From assembly GCA_963695415.1 (NCBI GenBank), contig CAVOGL010000001.1, positions 342,196 to 406,195 of the forward strand: DNA of 64,000 nt. The letters run 5' to 3'. This DNA comes from CAVXWV01 sp963695415. Lineage in GTDB: Bacteria > Chloroflexota > Anaerolineae > Anaerolineales > UBA4823. Below, piece after piece: positions 38,090-47,482 of the stretch. Numbering within the stretch: the first letter of the stretch is position 1; each line of letters begins with the position of its first letter. The position numbers were made by a program, and so were the translations under genes. Under the pieces are notes generated by a model. The model did no database searches. It saw only the letters and a list, made by a program, of their open reading frames with translations, and was not told the DNA's origin.

Positions 38090-40354
38090 GTGAAAAAATT
38101 GTTATTCATCATTGCAGCGATCCTGCTGAGCTGGCAATTCCCCTTCATAACGTCGATACCGCAGGCAGCTCAAGCCCTGCCTGAGAATACAATCATCGAG
38201 GATTTTGAGCTGCTAAATCAAGAGTATGCATGGTTGTTGGCAAGCCATGGGCTTTATGTATCTGAGGATGGGGGTCATAGCTGGTTGCAGGTCACTCCGC
38301 AAATAAACAAAGGTCAAAAAATTTCTGCAGTCGATTTCGTAGACCATCAACAGGGATGGTCAGTGCTCATTGAACCAGATGCAAACGGCGATGCCATCTA
38401 TAACCTGGCACAAACCGATGACGGTGGTTTATCCTGGCAATCAACGCAGCTTGATTTATTCACTCCCGGTGATACCGCTGGTTCTCCCAGCGCAGTGCAC
38501 CTTCAATTCCTGGATAAACACACGGGTTGGTTATCAACAAAGAGCATGAGCAGCAGTAACTTCAGCAAGGGCAGCCTTTTCTGGACAGAAGATGGTGGTA
38601 CAACCTGGGTAGAACGCACAATCCCTATAGGCGATCGCCCATTCTTTATCTCTGACCAGGATGGCTGGGTGGCGGGAGGACCCGCTGGAGACGAGATTTA
38701 TTCCACCGACAACGGGGGTGGGAGTTGGACTTTTCTCGAATTAGGAGAAATCGAAACACTTGAACCAGATTCCGTCCGATACCAGGTCCCTGTTTTTTCT
38801 CCTTCAGACGGTGAAAATGGGACTCCCAATGCCCTTTTGCCAGTCATAGTAACCTACCAAGGTCGATCGCAAATACTCCTTTTTGAAAGCCAAAACCAGG
38901 GCACGAGTTGGGAACGGGTCCAGCAGATCGACACAGGATCCGATCTATCCGGCGCAGGATCTTTACCCATGGCTAATATTGGTGTGAATAGGTGGATGTT
39001 AGTCAATCCTTCGAATGGTTCCTTCTGGGTAGTTGATGGCGATCATCTCAGTTTGTACTACGAATCTCAGTCATCTTCCCTGAAAGGTGTTCAAAAAATC
39101 ATGACTGCCAACCCTGGTCCAGTCTGGGCGACTTATTGGAAAGGGCAGTGCAACGCCGAAGGCTGTCTCAAGCAGAATGGTCTGATTAATTTTGAAAGTC
39201 AATCTGGGGATGTGCAGCATCTGTACATGAATGCGATCCCTATGCAACCACCTGTTAAGCACAATTCGTCCTCCCCTGATGAACCATCCAAACTGGAATC
39301 TATGCAGGCTTTGAACCTGACCAAAATCCATACGGAAGGGCAGGCTTTTGACAAATGCGATATGGCAACTGTGGAGCAGCATGAAGATTGGAAACTGAAC
39401 GGTCCATACATTTCCTCGAATCTTTATATCGGTGGGATTGCCAGAGCGTGCAAAACTCAGGCTGCGATGACAAAAGAAAACTTGCGTACACTCAGCGAAA
39501 CAGGATGGACCTTCATCCCTACCTGGGTTGGTCCACAGGCACCTTGCTCCTCCTACAATTACAAGATTCCCAGCAACACCAGCCAGGCTCTGCAGCAAGG
39601 GAAAGATGAAGCGGATGCCGCGGTGGAAGCAGCTTTCAACCTGGGATTAACAAAACCGGATAAGGGGGGAACTGTGATTTATTATGATATGGAGCCATTT
39701 GACACAGAAAATGCCGCCTGTTTGAATGCAGTCAAGTCCTTTTTTAATGGCTGGGATTCTCAACTAAAATCCTGGAACAATGTGCCCGGGGTATACAGCC
39801 GGGGATACGAAATAAATACGTTGGCAGGCATCTCCCACCCACCTGAAGTCATCTGGCCTGCCAACTGGTACTGCCCCACTTATCCGGACTGCAGCGTATA
39901 TGAGTACCGGGAAGATGCTCACGTTTGGAACGTATCCGGTCTTCCCAACAGCCTGTGGGACGACCACCAGCGCATTCGCCAGTATGCAGGAGGTCACAAC
40001 GAGACCTGGGGAGCGACTACTTTAAAAATTGACAGCAATGTGATGGATGGTTTGGTGGCTGATATTTCGAAGAGTTATCTCGTATCCGTTCTTCTTGATG
40101 GGCATGGACTGGGGACAGTCGCCAGCTCGCCCGGAGGCATCGATTGTGGGAATACCTGTGAATTTGTTTTTGAGAAGGGTATTTCGGTGACCTTGCAGGC
40201 AACACCGGCTGTTGGGTCCATTTTCTTCGGATGGGAAGGAGTTTGTGAAGGGTTTGCTGACAGCTGTCAGATTACGATGGATCAGGCTCATCAAGTTACA
40301 GCAAAATTTTATCCTGTAAACTATAACTTTCTACCCTTGCTCCAACGCGATTAA
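38090..40354 (+). CDS. Exported propeller - DUF1906 glycoside-hydrolase-like - bacterial-repeat protein
   Basis: The 754-residue protein starts with a signal peptide (LLFIIAAILLSWQFPFITSI). Residues about 40-380 form a BNR/sortilin-type propeller with SEDGGHSWLQV, TDDGGLSWQS, TEDGGTTWVER and TDNGGGSWTF blades. A DUF1906 (Rv2525c-like glycoside-hydrolase-fold) domain follows at about 415-665: YIGGIARACKTQ, WTFIPTWVGPQAPC and VIYYDMEPFD, whose acidic pair matches the family's putative catalytic site. A Cys-containing beta repeat (LGTVASSPGGIDCGNTCEF) and the tail YNFLPLLQRD end the chain. The role may be cell-wall or polysaccharide cleavage guided by a binding propeller. It has a GTG start after GAGGT. 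The 250-bp upstream gap is AT-rich with no gene. Confidence 0.8.
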   Translation: MKKLLFIIAAILLSWQFPFITSIPQAAQALPENTIIEDFELLNQEYAWLLASHGLYVSEDGGHSWLQVTPQINKGQKISAVDFVDHQQGWSVLIEPDANGDAIYNLAQTDDGGLSWQSTQLDLFTPGDTAGSPSAVHLQFLDKHTGWLSTKSMSSSNFSKGSLFWTEDGGTTWVERTIPIGDRPFFISDQDGWVAGGPAGDEIYSTDNGGGSWTFLELGEIETLEPDSVRYQVPVFSPSDGENGTPNALLPVIVTYQGRSQILLFESQNQGTSWERVQQIDTGSDLSGAGSLPMANIGVNRWMLVNPSNGSFWVVDGDHLSLYYESQSSSLKGVQKIMTANPGPVWATYWKGQCNAEGCLKQNGLINFESQSGDVQHLYMNAIPMQPPVKHNSSSPDEPSKLESMQALNLTKIHTEGQAFDKCDMATVEQHEDWKLNGPYISSNLYIGGIARACKTQAAMTKENLRTLSETGWTFIPTWVGPQAPCSSYNYKIPSNTSQALQQGKDEADAAVEAAFNLGLTKPDKGGTVIYYDMEPFDTENAACLNAVKSFFNGWDSQLKSWNNVPGVYSRGYEINTLAGISHPPEVIWPANWYCPTYPDCSVYEYREDAHVWNVSGLPNSLWDDHQRIRQYAGGHNETWGATTLKIDSNVMDGLVADISKSYLVSVLLDGHGLGTVASSPGGIDCGNTCEFVFEKGISVTLQATPAVGSIFFGWEGVCEGFADSCQITMDQAHQVTAKFYPVNYNFLPLLQRD

Positions 40355-40374
40355 ATTACCTGGAGGTGGATAAG

Positions 40375-41202
40375 ATGAATAAAACACCAGTTTCGTTTAA
40401 GAATGCAAGCTATGAATTATTCATCGCGGTATTGAGCATTCTCACCCTCATAAACCTTCTGATTTATTATCTATTTCCAGGCGAAACCACAACGGTGGTC
40501 CTTTTTATGAACGGACTTTTGAGCCTGGTTTTCCTTGGAGATTTTTTCTACCGCTTATTCTCAGCTCCTTCAAAATCAGGCTATATCATCAGAGAATTCG
40601 GCTGGGCGGATTTGCTTTCCTGTGTGCCTTTGCCAGAATTCAAGTTATTTAGAATTTTTCGCCTGTACCTGGTGGGACGAACTGCCAGAAAGGAAGGATC
40701 CAGATTTATCTCGCACAGTGTACGGCGCAATTTACCTCAAAGCGCCTTCATCAGCCTGACTTTACTGATCATCTTGTTGTTGGAGTTTGGCTCGATTGCA
40801 GTTTTTTATTTCGAAATTGATACACCTGGAGGCAATATTCTTACCGCAGAGGATGCCATCTGGTACACATTCGTGACTATAACAACTGTGGGGTATGGGG
40901 ATCAGTATCCAGTATCCCTTTCAGGAAGGATTATGGGAATGCTGATTATGATTGCCGGAGTCGGTTTATTTGGTACGTTGACCGGGTACTTATCGAACAT
41001 TTTTTTAAGACCACGCGATAAAAATGAGCCCGGGGATGGGAAGCAACCCAATCAGGAAACTGCTACGGTAAATAATCTGGAAAACCAATTGAAGGATTTG
41101 AGATCTCTGCATTCCCGTCAGCAAGCCATCCTGGATGAGCTGGAAGAAAAAATCGATTTAATAGAAAATCTCATCCAGCAATCGCGGGAAAAAACGACTT
41201 AG
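40375..41202 (+). CDS. Voltage-gated-type potassium channel with C-terminal coiled coil
   Basis: The 275-residue membrane protein has several N-terminal helices of a voltage-sensor-like region (ELFIAVLSILTLINLLIYYL, then a basic LFRIFRLYLVGRTARKEGSR segment like an S4 helix). The pore follows: S5, the pore loop with the K+ selectivity filter TTVGYGDQYP, and S6 (IMGMLIMIAGVGLFGTLTGY). The cytoplasmic tail ends in a coiled coil (LENQLKDLRSLHSRQQAILD) that probably tetramerises. There is no RCK domain. ATG 40375 is chosen over the GTG at 40366 because GGAGGTGG is correctly spaced from it. It follows the surface protein gene by 20 bp. Confidence 0.88.
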   Translation: MNKTPVSFKNASYELFIAVLSILTLINLLIYYLFPGETTTVVLFMNGLLSLVFLGDFFYRLFSAPSKSGYIIREFGWADLLSCVPLPEFKLFRIFRLYLVGRTARKEGSRFISHSVRRNLPQSAFISLTLLIILLLEFGSIAVFYFEIDTPGGNILTAEDAIWYTFVTITTVGYGDQYPVSLSGRIMGMLIMIAGVGLFGTLTGYLSNIFLRPRDKNEPGDGKQPNQETATVNNLENQLKDLRSLHSRQQAILDELEEKIDLIENLIQQSREKTT

Positions 41203-41220
41203 AACGTATAGACGAATACC

Positions 41221-42532
41221 TTGACAAAAAATGTAAATGATTACATCCTTGAACCCGTTCGAACCACAACCCTCAAACAGGATTGCGACGTAATCGTCTG
41301 TGGTGGTGGACCTGCAGGCTGGGCTGCAGCAGTCTCAGCAGCCCGGGCAGGTGCTGGTGTGCGTCTCATCGAGTTACATGGTCAGCTGGGTGGCATATGG
41401 ACATCGGGTTACCTCAGCTATGTGTTGGATGCCGGAAATAAGGCTGGTCTGATGTCCAACCTGGTCAACAAATTGGAAACAAATCAACCACTGCATTACG
41501 ACACATCGAATAAGGAACCCTGGACACATAAGAGTTTCTTTTATGACGCTGAGGTAATGAAAGTGGTGTTGGAAGAGGTCTGCATCGAAGTCGGGGTGCA
41601 AATTCGCCTGCATACCCGGGTAGTCGGCGCGGTGGTAAATGATAAGCGCCTGACGCACGTTATCACCGAGTCCAAATCCGGTAGAGAGGCATGGAGCGCC
41701 AGGGTGTTCATCGATGCCACCGGGGACGGAGACCTGGCAGCTCTTTCCGGATGCAAATATGACATGGGACACCCGGATGATGGATCTACCCAACCGATGT
41801 CACTGCTTGCCCTGTTAACTGGACCACCCCCGCAGGTGCTCGAGCCGTGTGTTTATGCCATCGATGGGCACACAGAGGAAGCCTGGGATTCGCTACAGCG
41901 GGTGTTAGCTGAGGCTGGTGCACCGCCATCTTATTCAAAACCGGTCCTCGTCTGGATTCGCGATAATCTATACGCATTGATGGCAAACCACGCATATGGG
42001 TTTAATGGCACAGATGCTGACGACCTCACCGCTGCCACCCTGCTCACCCGCCAGGAAGTTCATCAGCAAGTTAGAGCCTTGAAAAGCCTCGGCGGTGCAT
42101 GGAATAATATAAACCTGGTCGCCACAGCCAGCCAGATCGGAGTGCGCGAAGCGAGACGTATCCATGGTCGCTACACGGTAAGTGTACAGGACCTGATCGA
42201 AGGTCGCAGCCAACCGGATGCTGTTTGCCGCGTGAACTTCCCGGTGGATGTCCACGCAACATCCATCGAATGAAGGAAAAGGTTTCAGCAGCCAGGGCGT
42301 GAAATCAAAACCATACGACATTCCATTACGCGCCTTAATCGCCGAGGATGTGGATGGTTTATTGATGGCAGGGCGCTGTATCAGCGGTGATTTTTGGGCA
42401 CACGCCAGTTACCGGGTGACAGGCAATGCGGTAGCAATGGGTGAAGCTGCCGGGAGAGCAGCAGCTGTGAGTGCATTATCCGCAAAGCTGCCTCACCAGG
42501 TAGCATATCATGACCTGGACCTGGGAAGGTGA
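41221..42532 (+). CDS. FAD-dependent oxidoreductase (FAD_oxidored family), one frame break
   Basis: Two overlapping frames give about 436 residues. The N-terminus has the dinucleotide-binding motif CDVIVCGGGPAGWAAAVSAA and GGIWTSGYLS. The middle has VFIDATGDGDLAALSG, the family's second FAD motif, and the end has AEDVDGLLMAGRCISGDFWA plus GNAVAMGEAAGRAA. The break is near 42262, after which SNEGKGFSSQGVKSKPYDIP continues the normal sequence. Members of this group oxidise or reduce small organic acids or sugars; the substrate is not readable. It has a TTG start with no strong ribosome binding site, and its stop abuts the methyltransferase start, so the two are coupled. Confidence 0.83.
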
Positions 42533-42533
42533 A

Positions 42534-43388
42534 ATGAAGAAACATCTCTCTGGGTTATCCGCATTATCAAATCGTCGTTCACCACCGCAGCCCTGGGAAG
42601 AAGGCAGGACCATACCTTGGGATGATCCGGATTTCAGCGAGCGTATGCTCAACGAACACCTTTCTCAGGAACATGACCATGCCAGCAGGAGATCAGAGAT
42701 TATCGACCAGCATGTTGAATGGATCCATGAGCAGTTAATGGATCGCCAACCCGGGAAAATACTCGACTTAGGCTGTGGTCCCGGTTTTTACACCAGCAGG
42801 CTGGCGGTTAGAGGGCACCATTGTACAGGCATCGATATTTCACCAGCGTCTATCCGATATGCAAAACAGTCGGCGAAACAAACAGGACTGGAGTGTCACT
42901 ATATCCAATCAGACTTGAGGCATACACATTTCGGCTCAGAATGTGACCTTGTAATGATGCTTTTCGGAGAATTTAATGTTTTCACCCCATCCGAAGGCAA
43001 GGAAATTTTGCAGAAAAGCTGGCAGGCTTTAAAAATCGGAGGCAGATTGCTTCTCGAAATATCTACTTACGAAAGCGTGAAAGAGATCGGCAGCCAGCTC
43101 TCCAGCTGGTACACAGCCAGCTCCGGCTTATTTTCTCCAGACCCGCACATCGTTTTTCAGGAATGTTTCTGGGATAGCGCGAAAAGTGTGGCAACGGAAC
43201 GCTATTACATCATCGATCTGGAAACTTCCGCCCTCAGCCAGGTCAGCTCCAGCCAGCAGGCGTATCAGGACAATGAATTTTTAGACTTGATTGAGGAATG
43301 CGGGTTCAAACAGGCAGATTACCTGTCCCTTCATGAAATTGATTATCCTGGTAGTGAGAATTTTGTCTTTTTAATCGCGAAAAAATAA
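42534..43388 (+). CDS. Class I SAM-dependent methyltransferase
   Basis: The 284-residue protein has motif I ILDLGCGPGFYTSRLAVRGH, motif II CTGIDISPASIRYAKQSAKQ, YIQSDLRHTHFGSECDLVMM and the post-motif WQALKIGGRLLLEIS, so it is a standard Methyltransf_25-like enzyme with a C-terminal beta region. The acceptor is unknown. The ATG at 42534 follows GGAAGGTG, part of which is the preceding gene's end, so translation is coupled to the FAD oxidoreductase. A 12-bp inverted repeat lies about 40 bp after the stop. Confidence 0.87.
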   Translation: MKKHLSGLSALSNRRSPPQPWEEGRTIPWDDPDFSERMLNEHLSQEHDHASRRSEIIDQHVEWIHEQLMDRQPGKILDLGCGPGFYTSRLAVRGHHCTGIDISPASIRYAKQSAKQTGLECHYIQSDLRHTHFGSECDLVMMLFGEFNVFTPSEGKEILQKSWQALKIGGRLLLEISTYESVKEIGSQLSSWYTASSGLFSPDPHIVFQECFWDSAKSVATERYYIIDLETSALSQVSSSQQAYQDNEFLDLIEECGFKQADYLSLHEIDYPGSENFVFLIAKK

Positions 43389-43429
43389 CTGACCAGGAAG
43401 TGATCCATATGGGATTACATATTAAATAA

Positions 43430-43460
43430 CGAAGTGGTCGATATCAGGTCGACCACTTCG
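43430..43460. terminator. Inverted repeat, possible terminator
   Basis: A perfect 12-bp stem (43430-43441 with 43449-43460) and 7-nt loop between convergent genes. There is no T-run on either side, so termination is uncertain. Confidence 0.45.
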
Positions 43461-43554
43461 TATTGTAGCTGAAATGTGTGTCTTATTTTGTAGGGGAGGA
43501 TGTTTGTCGTCATCCCTGCCCCTAAATTAATTTAGTTCCTTTCCGTGAAAAACC

Positions 43555-45377
43555 TCATGGCAGACTGGTGAAATGCATGATGGAGGTATCCACCTTGGTG
43601 GCGAGGTATAGATCTCCATCCTGGATCAACCAGCTGGCGGTGTTGCTCAGGTTCTCCAGAAATTCGCTGTCCAGCGAATCCTCACCACAGAAAGCCAGAG
43701 TAGAAGGTCCCAATTCAATGCCCAGAATGCTTGCCATGGTCGTGTAGCTTGCCCCGACCTGGTTGCAGTCTGCCAGGATTGCCATCATGCCATCTGACAG
43801 GAATTCAACGGTATACGCCAGGGGATCTGCAGGGGTCGAAACCGTATCATCCATGTACTGAATTTCTAACAGCGCCCACATTCCCACGATCGGGTGAGCC
43901 TGGAATTCTGCAACTCGCCCACCGGCTTCGTCTCTCAAGGTGAGGACGTCCCCCACGATCTCATAACGTTGCGGTTTGCTCTAATGCAGCCGTGAACGCA
44001 GCCTCCTGGTCCATGATCCTTTCTGGCTCCGGGCACAGTTTCCGCGTGGTAGCCACCGGACCGATCTCCATCGCCATCTGGTTGAGTGTATAGGACGTGG
44101 TGTAATTGTTGCATCCTGCACTGCCGGAAAGGCTCCCATCCTCCGCAAACCTGGCATTCAGCTCCGTACCAACCAGGAGTGATTCAAACCCTCCGGTGCT
44201 GTTCAGGTAGCCTGTTGCAAGCCAGTAAGTGCCCACGAGTGGTTTGGGATGGACAGCCTGGAAGAGGGCTACCAGAGCCCCATCGGCAGTACGCAGCTCG
44301 AGTGTGTCGACCTGTATGGAATAAGTTGCTGCAGTGGGCAAAGCCTGCAGGAAAGCAGTTTCCTGCTCCATGATGCCTTCCGGTTCCATGCACGCCATCT
44401 CGGTATTGGCAAGTGGACCGATGGTGATATTCTCACCATCCACGGTATAGCTGCCAAAATAATTGTTGCAGCTGGCTGAGCCGGTCACCTGCCCATCTTC
44501 ACCGAACGTGGCGGTGATCTTAGAGCCAGAGACCAAAGAAACAACCGCTTCCTTTCCATTGTTGTAGGAAATCGCTTCCCAGAGTGTCCCCTCAAGCGAA
44601 AGTGGCTCGAGCGAGGAGAACGCCATCACAGCCTCACCATCCGCATCCAGCAAAGTCAGGACACCTTCTTCGATCGTAAAGGTCGCTACTCTTGAGAGGG
44701 CACTTAAGAAGGCGGTTTCCTGTACCATCACCGCGTCCGGGCATGCCATCAAGGTCGTGACCAAAGGACCAAATGTGATTGCGTTACCGGTAATTTCTGC
44801 ACTACCGCTGAAGGAATTACAACCCGTTGTACCGCTGACCTCGCCATTCTCGAACGAGATCAGTGCGGGAACACCGGTTATGGCATCAACAATTTCACCG
44901 GCATCATTGACCAGCCAGAGCAGCTGCCAGGTAGTTCCAGTTATTTCGCCATCTGCAGGTTCTATCACCTCAGGCTCAACCGGTGTTCTTCTCAATTACG
45001 CTGACCAGCGTCCAGCGAATACTGGAAGCATCCGCCGGCGGGTTCTCAACTTCCTCTTCAGAGATTTCCAGGACATACGTATAGCCCTCTTCATACTCGA
45101 ATCCCTCGATCTGGTCGTAGAAGAGCCGGTATTCTCCCTGCGGATCATCTTTTATCTGCATACATGTTTGAGGACCCACACCTTCACATTCCACCAGCTC
45201 TGGACCTACATAGATCGTTTTGACGATCGCTTCCATCGGAGGTTCCTCTGTTACTGCCTCACCCGCTGAAGGTTGCTCCTGGGTTGGTTCAGGTGCTGGC
45301 GTTTGAGGTGTGGCACAGGCTGCCAGGGCGATGGCGAGCAGCATACCCACCACGACAACTTGCATCATTCGTTTCAT
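43555..45377 (-). CDS. Lipoprotein with DUF4377 and repeated META domains, two frame breaks
   Basis: Three frames give one exported protein of about 605 residues. A lipobox (AIALAACAT) and an acidic Pro/Glu linker precede a DUF4377-like region (VGPELVECEGVGPQTCMQIK, then FEYEEGYTYVLEI). META repeats follow (WQLLWLVND...GTTGCNSFSGS, LWEAISYNN...GSASCNNYFGS, YWLATGYLN...GSAGCNNYTTS) and a shorter, degenerate last unit. Each full META unit has a paired Cys pattern (GC(N)N and MAC/LCPE). META proteins such as HslJ link to heat or antibiotic resistance in other bacteria; here a surface or stress role is a guess. Breaks near 44983 (extra A) and 43968 (extra T) are homopolymer insertions. GGAGAATG precedes the ATG. 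Confidence 0.82.
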
Positions 45378-45485
45378 CTTTCATTCTCCATTTTCAAAAA
45401 TAATTTCCCGGCTGACGGTTACCGGGACGGCCAATAATACTATAACGCCAGATAAATTGTACGGTTCCCCGGAAAGATTAGAATT

Positions 45486-45494
45486 TGGTAAAAT
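45486..45494 (+). promoter_or_regulatory. Extended -10 element, probable leaderless mRNA
   Basis: TGG followed by TAAAAT (45489-45494), ending exactly 6 nt before the GTG at 45501. No ribosome binding site is visible. Confidence 0.5.
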
Positions 45495-45500
45495 TCATTA

Positions 45501-45800
45501 GTGGAAGAAAAATTTCAGACTTTACATCCGAATCCAGACAAGCAGGGAGTGAGGATCGATAAAGACAGGTATGAACAATTTCGGGAATTGATCCTGCAGA
45601 TAATGAGACAGCACCAGCCATTAACCTTTACCGAATTATCAAAACATGCTGAAAGCGCTCTGAAGGATCAGTTCAAAGGATCGGTTCCCTGGTATGTGGT
45701 TACTGTGAAACTCGACCTGGAAGCCAGAGGCATCATCGAACGAGTGCACAGGACAAAACCCGAGCTGCTCCACCTGGTAGAACCGAAAAATAAGCCATAA
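45501..45800 (+). CDS. Small winged-helix-like protein (DUF6958-like)
   Basis: The 99-residue protein starts MEEKFQTLHPNPDKQGVRID and continues with a helical region (FRELILQIMRQHQPLTFTEL) and WYVVTVKLDLEARGIIERVH, a spacing that suggests a small winged helix. It resembles the DUF6958 family as I remember it; I am moderately sure. Such proteins may bind DNA or regulate, but nothing here shows that. It starts with GTG 6 nt after a -10 hexamer, so it is probably read from a leaderless mRNA. It is followed 87 bp later by the P1-family peptidase gene, which has its own -10. Confidence 0.6.
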   Translation: MEEKFQTLHPNPDKQGVRIDKDRYEQFRELILQIMRQHQPLTFTELSKHAESALKDQFKGSVPWYVVTVKLDLEARGIIERVHRTKPELLHLVEPKNKP

Positions 45801-45868
45801 CGATAACGGTCAAACTTTGATTGTGAAGTATACGCTTGACTCCCCTATTATGAAAATGATGTTTCTTC

Positions 45869-45877
45869 TGGTAAAAT
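45869..45877 (+). promoter_or_regulatory. Extended -10 element upstream of P1-family peptidase
   Basis: TGG followed by TAAAAT (45872-45877), 10 nt before the ATG at 45888. A start near 45884 leaves almost no leader. Confidence 0.45.
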
Positions 45878-45887
45878 CCGCATCGAA

Positions 45888-46985
45888 ATGAAACCAAGAG
45901 CAAGAGACCTGGGGGTCCCTTTCAGCGGTAAACCCGGAAAATATAATGCAATCACCGATGTACCTGGAATCACGGTAGGACATAGTTCCATCATCTCCGG
46001 TGAGGGAGAATTGATTGTCGGAGAAGGTCCGGTACGCACGGGAGTTACTGCGGTGCACCCTCGCGGAGACAACCATGATCCGGTTTTCGCAGCCTGGTAC
46101 TCGATCAATGGATGTGGGGAAATGACCGGTACCACCTGGGTGGAAGAATTGGGGATGCTGCACGGACCGGTCATGCTGACGAACACATTGAGCATTGGTT
46201 CCGTCTACCGCACCACCATAGATTGGATGATCCAGGAGACAAAAACCACCTTCGGCTTACCCGTGGTGACAGAAACATACGACGGGTATCTGAACGACAT
46301 CCGCGGATTTCATGTGAAGCCGGAGCATGTCATCGAAGCGCTCGATTCTGCCCATGGCGCATACCTGGAAGAGGGCAATGTCGGAGGGGGTACAGGGATG
46401 TGCTGTTATGATTTCAAGGGTGGGATTGGCACTTCTTCACGCGTGATCCGGAACGGAAGCCATGACTTTCACGTTGGAGTCCTGGTCCAGGCAAATCATG
46501 GTTCCAGGCAGAACCTGACCATCGCCGGGATGCCTGTCGGTGAGGAAATCAGCGACCTGATGCCCGGGATCGTGGAGCAGCAAGGCAATTTCAAGACCAG
46601 CTCAATTATTGTCCTCGTAGCAACCGACCTGCCCTTGCTGCCCCACCAGCTCAAGCGGCTTTCACGAAGGGTGCCGATGGGTATGGCGCGCACCGGTGCG
46701 ATCAGCGAGTACACATCGGGGGACATATTCCTGGCATTCTCGACCGCTGACATCGAAAAAGAGGACAATGACGGGTTCCGCTGCGTCCGGACTTACGATG
46801 ATTGGCTCCTGAACCCGTATTTCGAAGCCACCATCCAGGCAACCGAAGAGGCGATCGTCAATGCTATGGTGGCAGCAGAGACGATGGTAGGGATAAACCA
46901 CTACACCGTGCACGCCCTGCCCCACGACCGGTTGGTTTCTGCCCTGGAACGGCATAACCGACTGGCAGATGCAATTTCCCCCTGA
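45888..46985 (+). CDS. P1-family (S58, DmpA/BapA-like) aminopeptidase
   Basis: The 365-residue protein is of the S58 Ntn-hydrolase-like family, which cleaves itself in two and acts as an aminopeptidase or beta-peptidyl aminopeptidase. Conserved blocks: NAITDVPGITVGHSSI near the N-terminus, EEGNVGGGTGMCCYDFKGGI in the middle, and the self-cleavage/nucleophile region FKTSSIIVLVATDLPLLPHQ, where the second chain would begin at a Ser. GDIFLAFSTADI and the final HALPHDRLVSALERHN also fit. There is no signal peptide, so it is cytoplasmic. It is a single gene with its own -10 and is convergent with the isoprenylcysteine-type methyltransferase gene. Confidence 0.88.
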   Translation: MKPRARDLGVPFSGKPGKYNAITDVPGITVGHSSIISGEGELIVGEGPVRTGVTAVHPRGDNHDPVFAAWYSINGCGEMTGTTWVEELGMLHGPVMLTNTLSIGSVYRTTIDWMIQETKTTFGLPVVTETYDGYLNDIRGFHVKPEHVIEALDSAHGAYLEEGNVGGGTGMCCYDFKGGIGTSSRVIRNGSHDFHVGVLVQANHGSRQNLTIAGMPVGEEISDLMPGIVEQQGNFKTSSIIVLVATDLPLLPHQLKRLSRRVPMGMARTGAISEYTSGDIFLAFSTADIEKEDNDGFRCVRTYDDWLLNPYFEATIQATEEAIVNAMVAAETMVGINHYTVHALPHDRLVSALERHNRLADAISP

Positions 46986-46987
46986 AG

Positions 46988-47482
46988 TCAATCCCCTTTC
47001 TTATCGCCTTCCGACGGTAAACCAATCCAGCGAGGTACACGCTGGCAGTAAGCGTCGTATTGATCCCCAAACCTGCGCCGGGTGATACGCTCTTCACCAA
47101 GAACGACAACAGCGTGGAAAAACAGCCCGGCGATGAAAATGTAAATTAGCTGCACCCATGTTTGGAAGTAAAAGAAGTACCCAATTACGATCACCATGCA
47201 GCCCAGGTACATCGGATTACGCGAGTAGCGGTAAAGTCCCTTGTCCACCAGGAGGCTGGTCGGCTCGCTGGGTGTCGGCGTTCCCTTTCCGTACTGCCAG
47301 AAGGCAAAAACGGTCCAGGCACAGACCGCCCCACCCAGCAGCCAGCATAATGCTCCCAGGATTTTGAGAGGGATTACCGGCTGCCCTGTGGTATAGCCCA
47401 GATACCCGAGAAGCACCGGTACATAAAGCAATATTGCAGCCGGAACCGTGAAGAAGAACGGCAAACCTTTTAGGAATTTCAA
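46988..47482 (-). CDS. Isoprenylcysteine carboxyl methyltransferase-like (ICMT/PEMT) membrane protein
   Basis: The 164-residue membrane protein has about four hydrophobic segments and the family signature GLYRYSRNPMYLGCMVIVIG followed by EERITRRRFGDQYDAYCQRV. This group methylates carboxyl or amino groups of lipids or prenylated molecules using SAM at the membrane; bacterial substrates are mostly unknown. Its start overlaps the stop of the mannosidase gene by 4 nt (ATGA), so the two are translationally coupled, an odd pairing that may only reflect shared transcription. Confidence 0.82.
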   Translation of the reverse strand: MKFLKGLPFFFTVPAAILLYVPVLLGYLGYTTGQPVIPLKILGALCWLLGGAVCAWTVFAFWQYGKGTPTPSEPTSLLVDKGLYRYSRNPMYLGCMVIVIGYFFYFQTWVQLIYIFIAGLFFHAVVVLGEERITRRRFGDQYDAYCQRVPRWIGLPSEGDKKGD

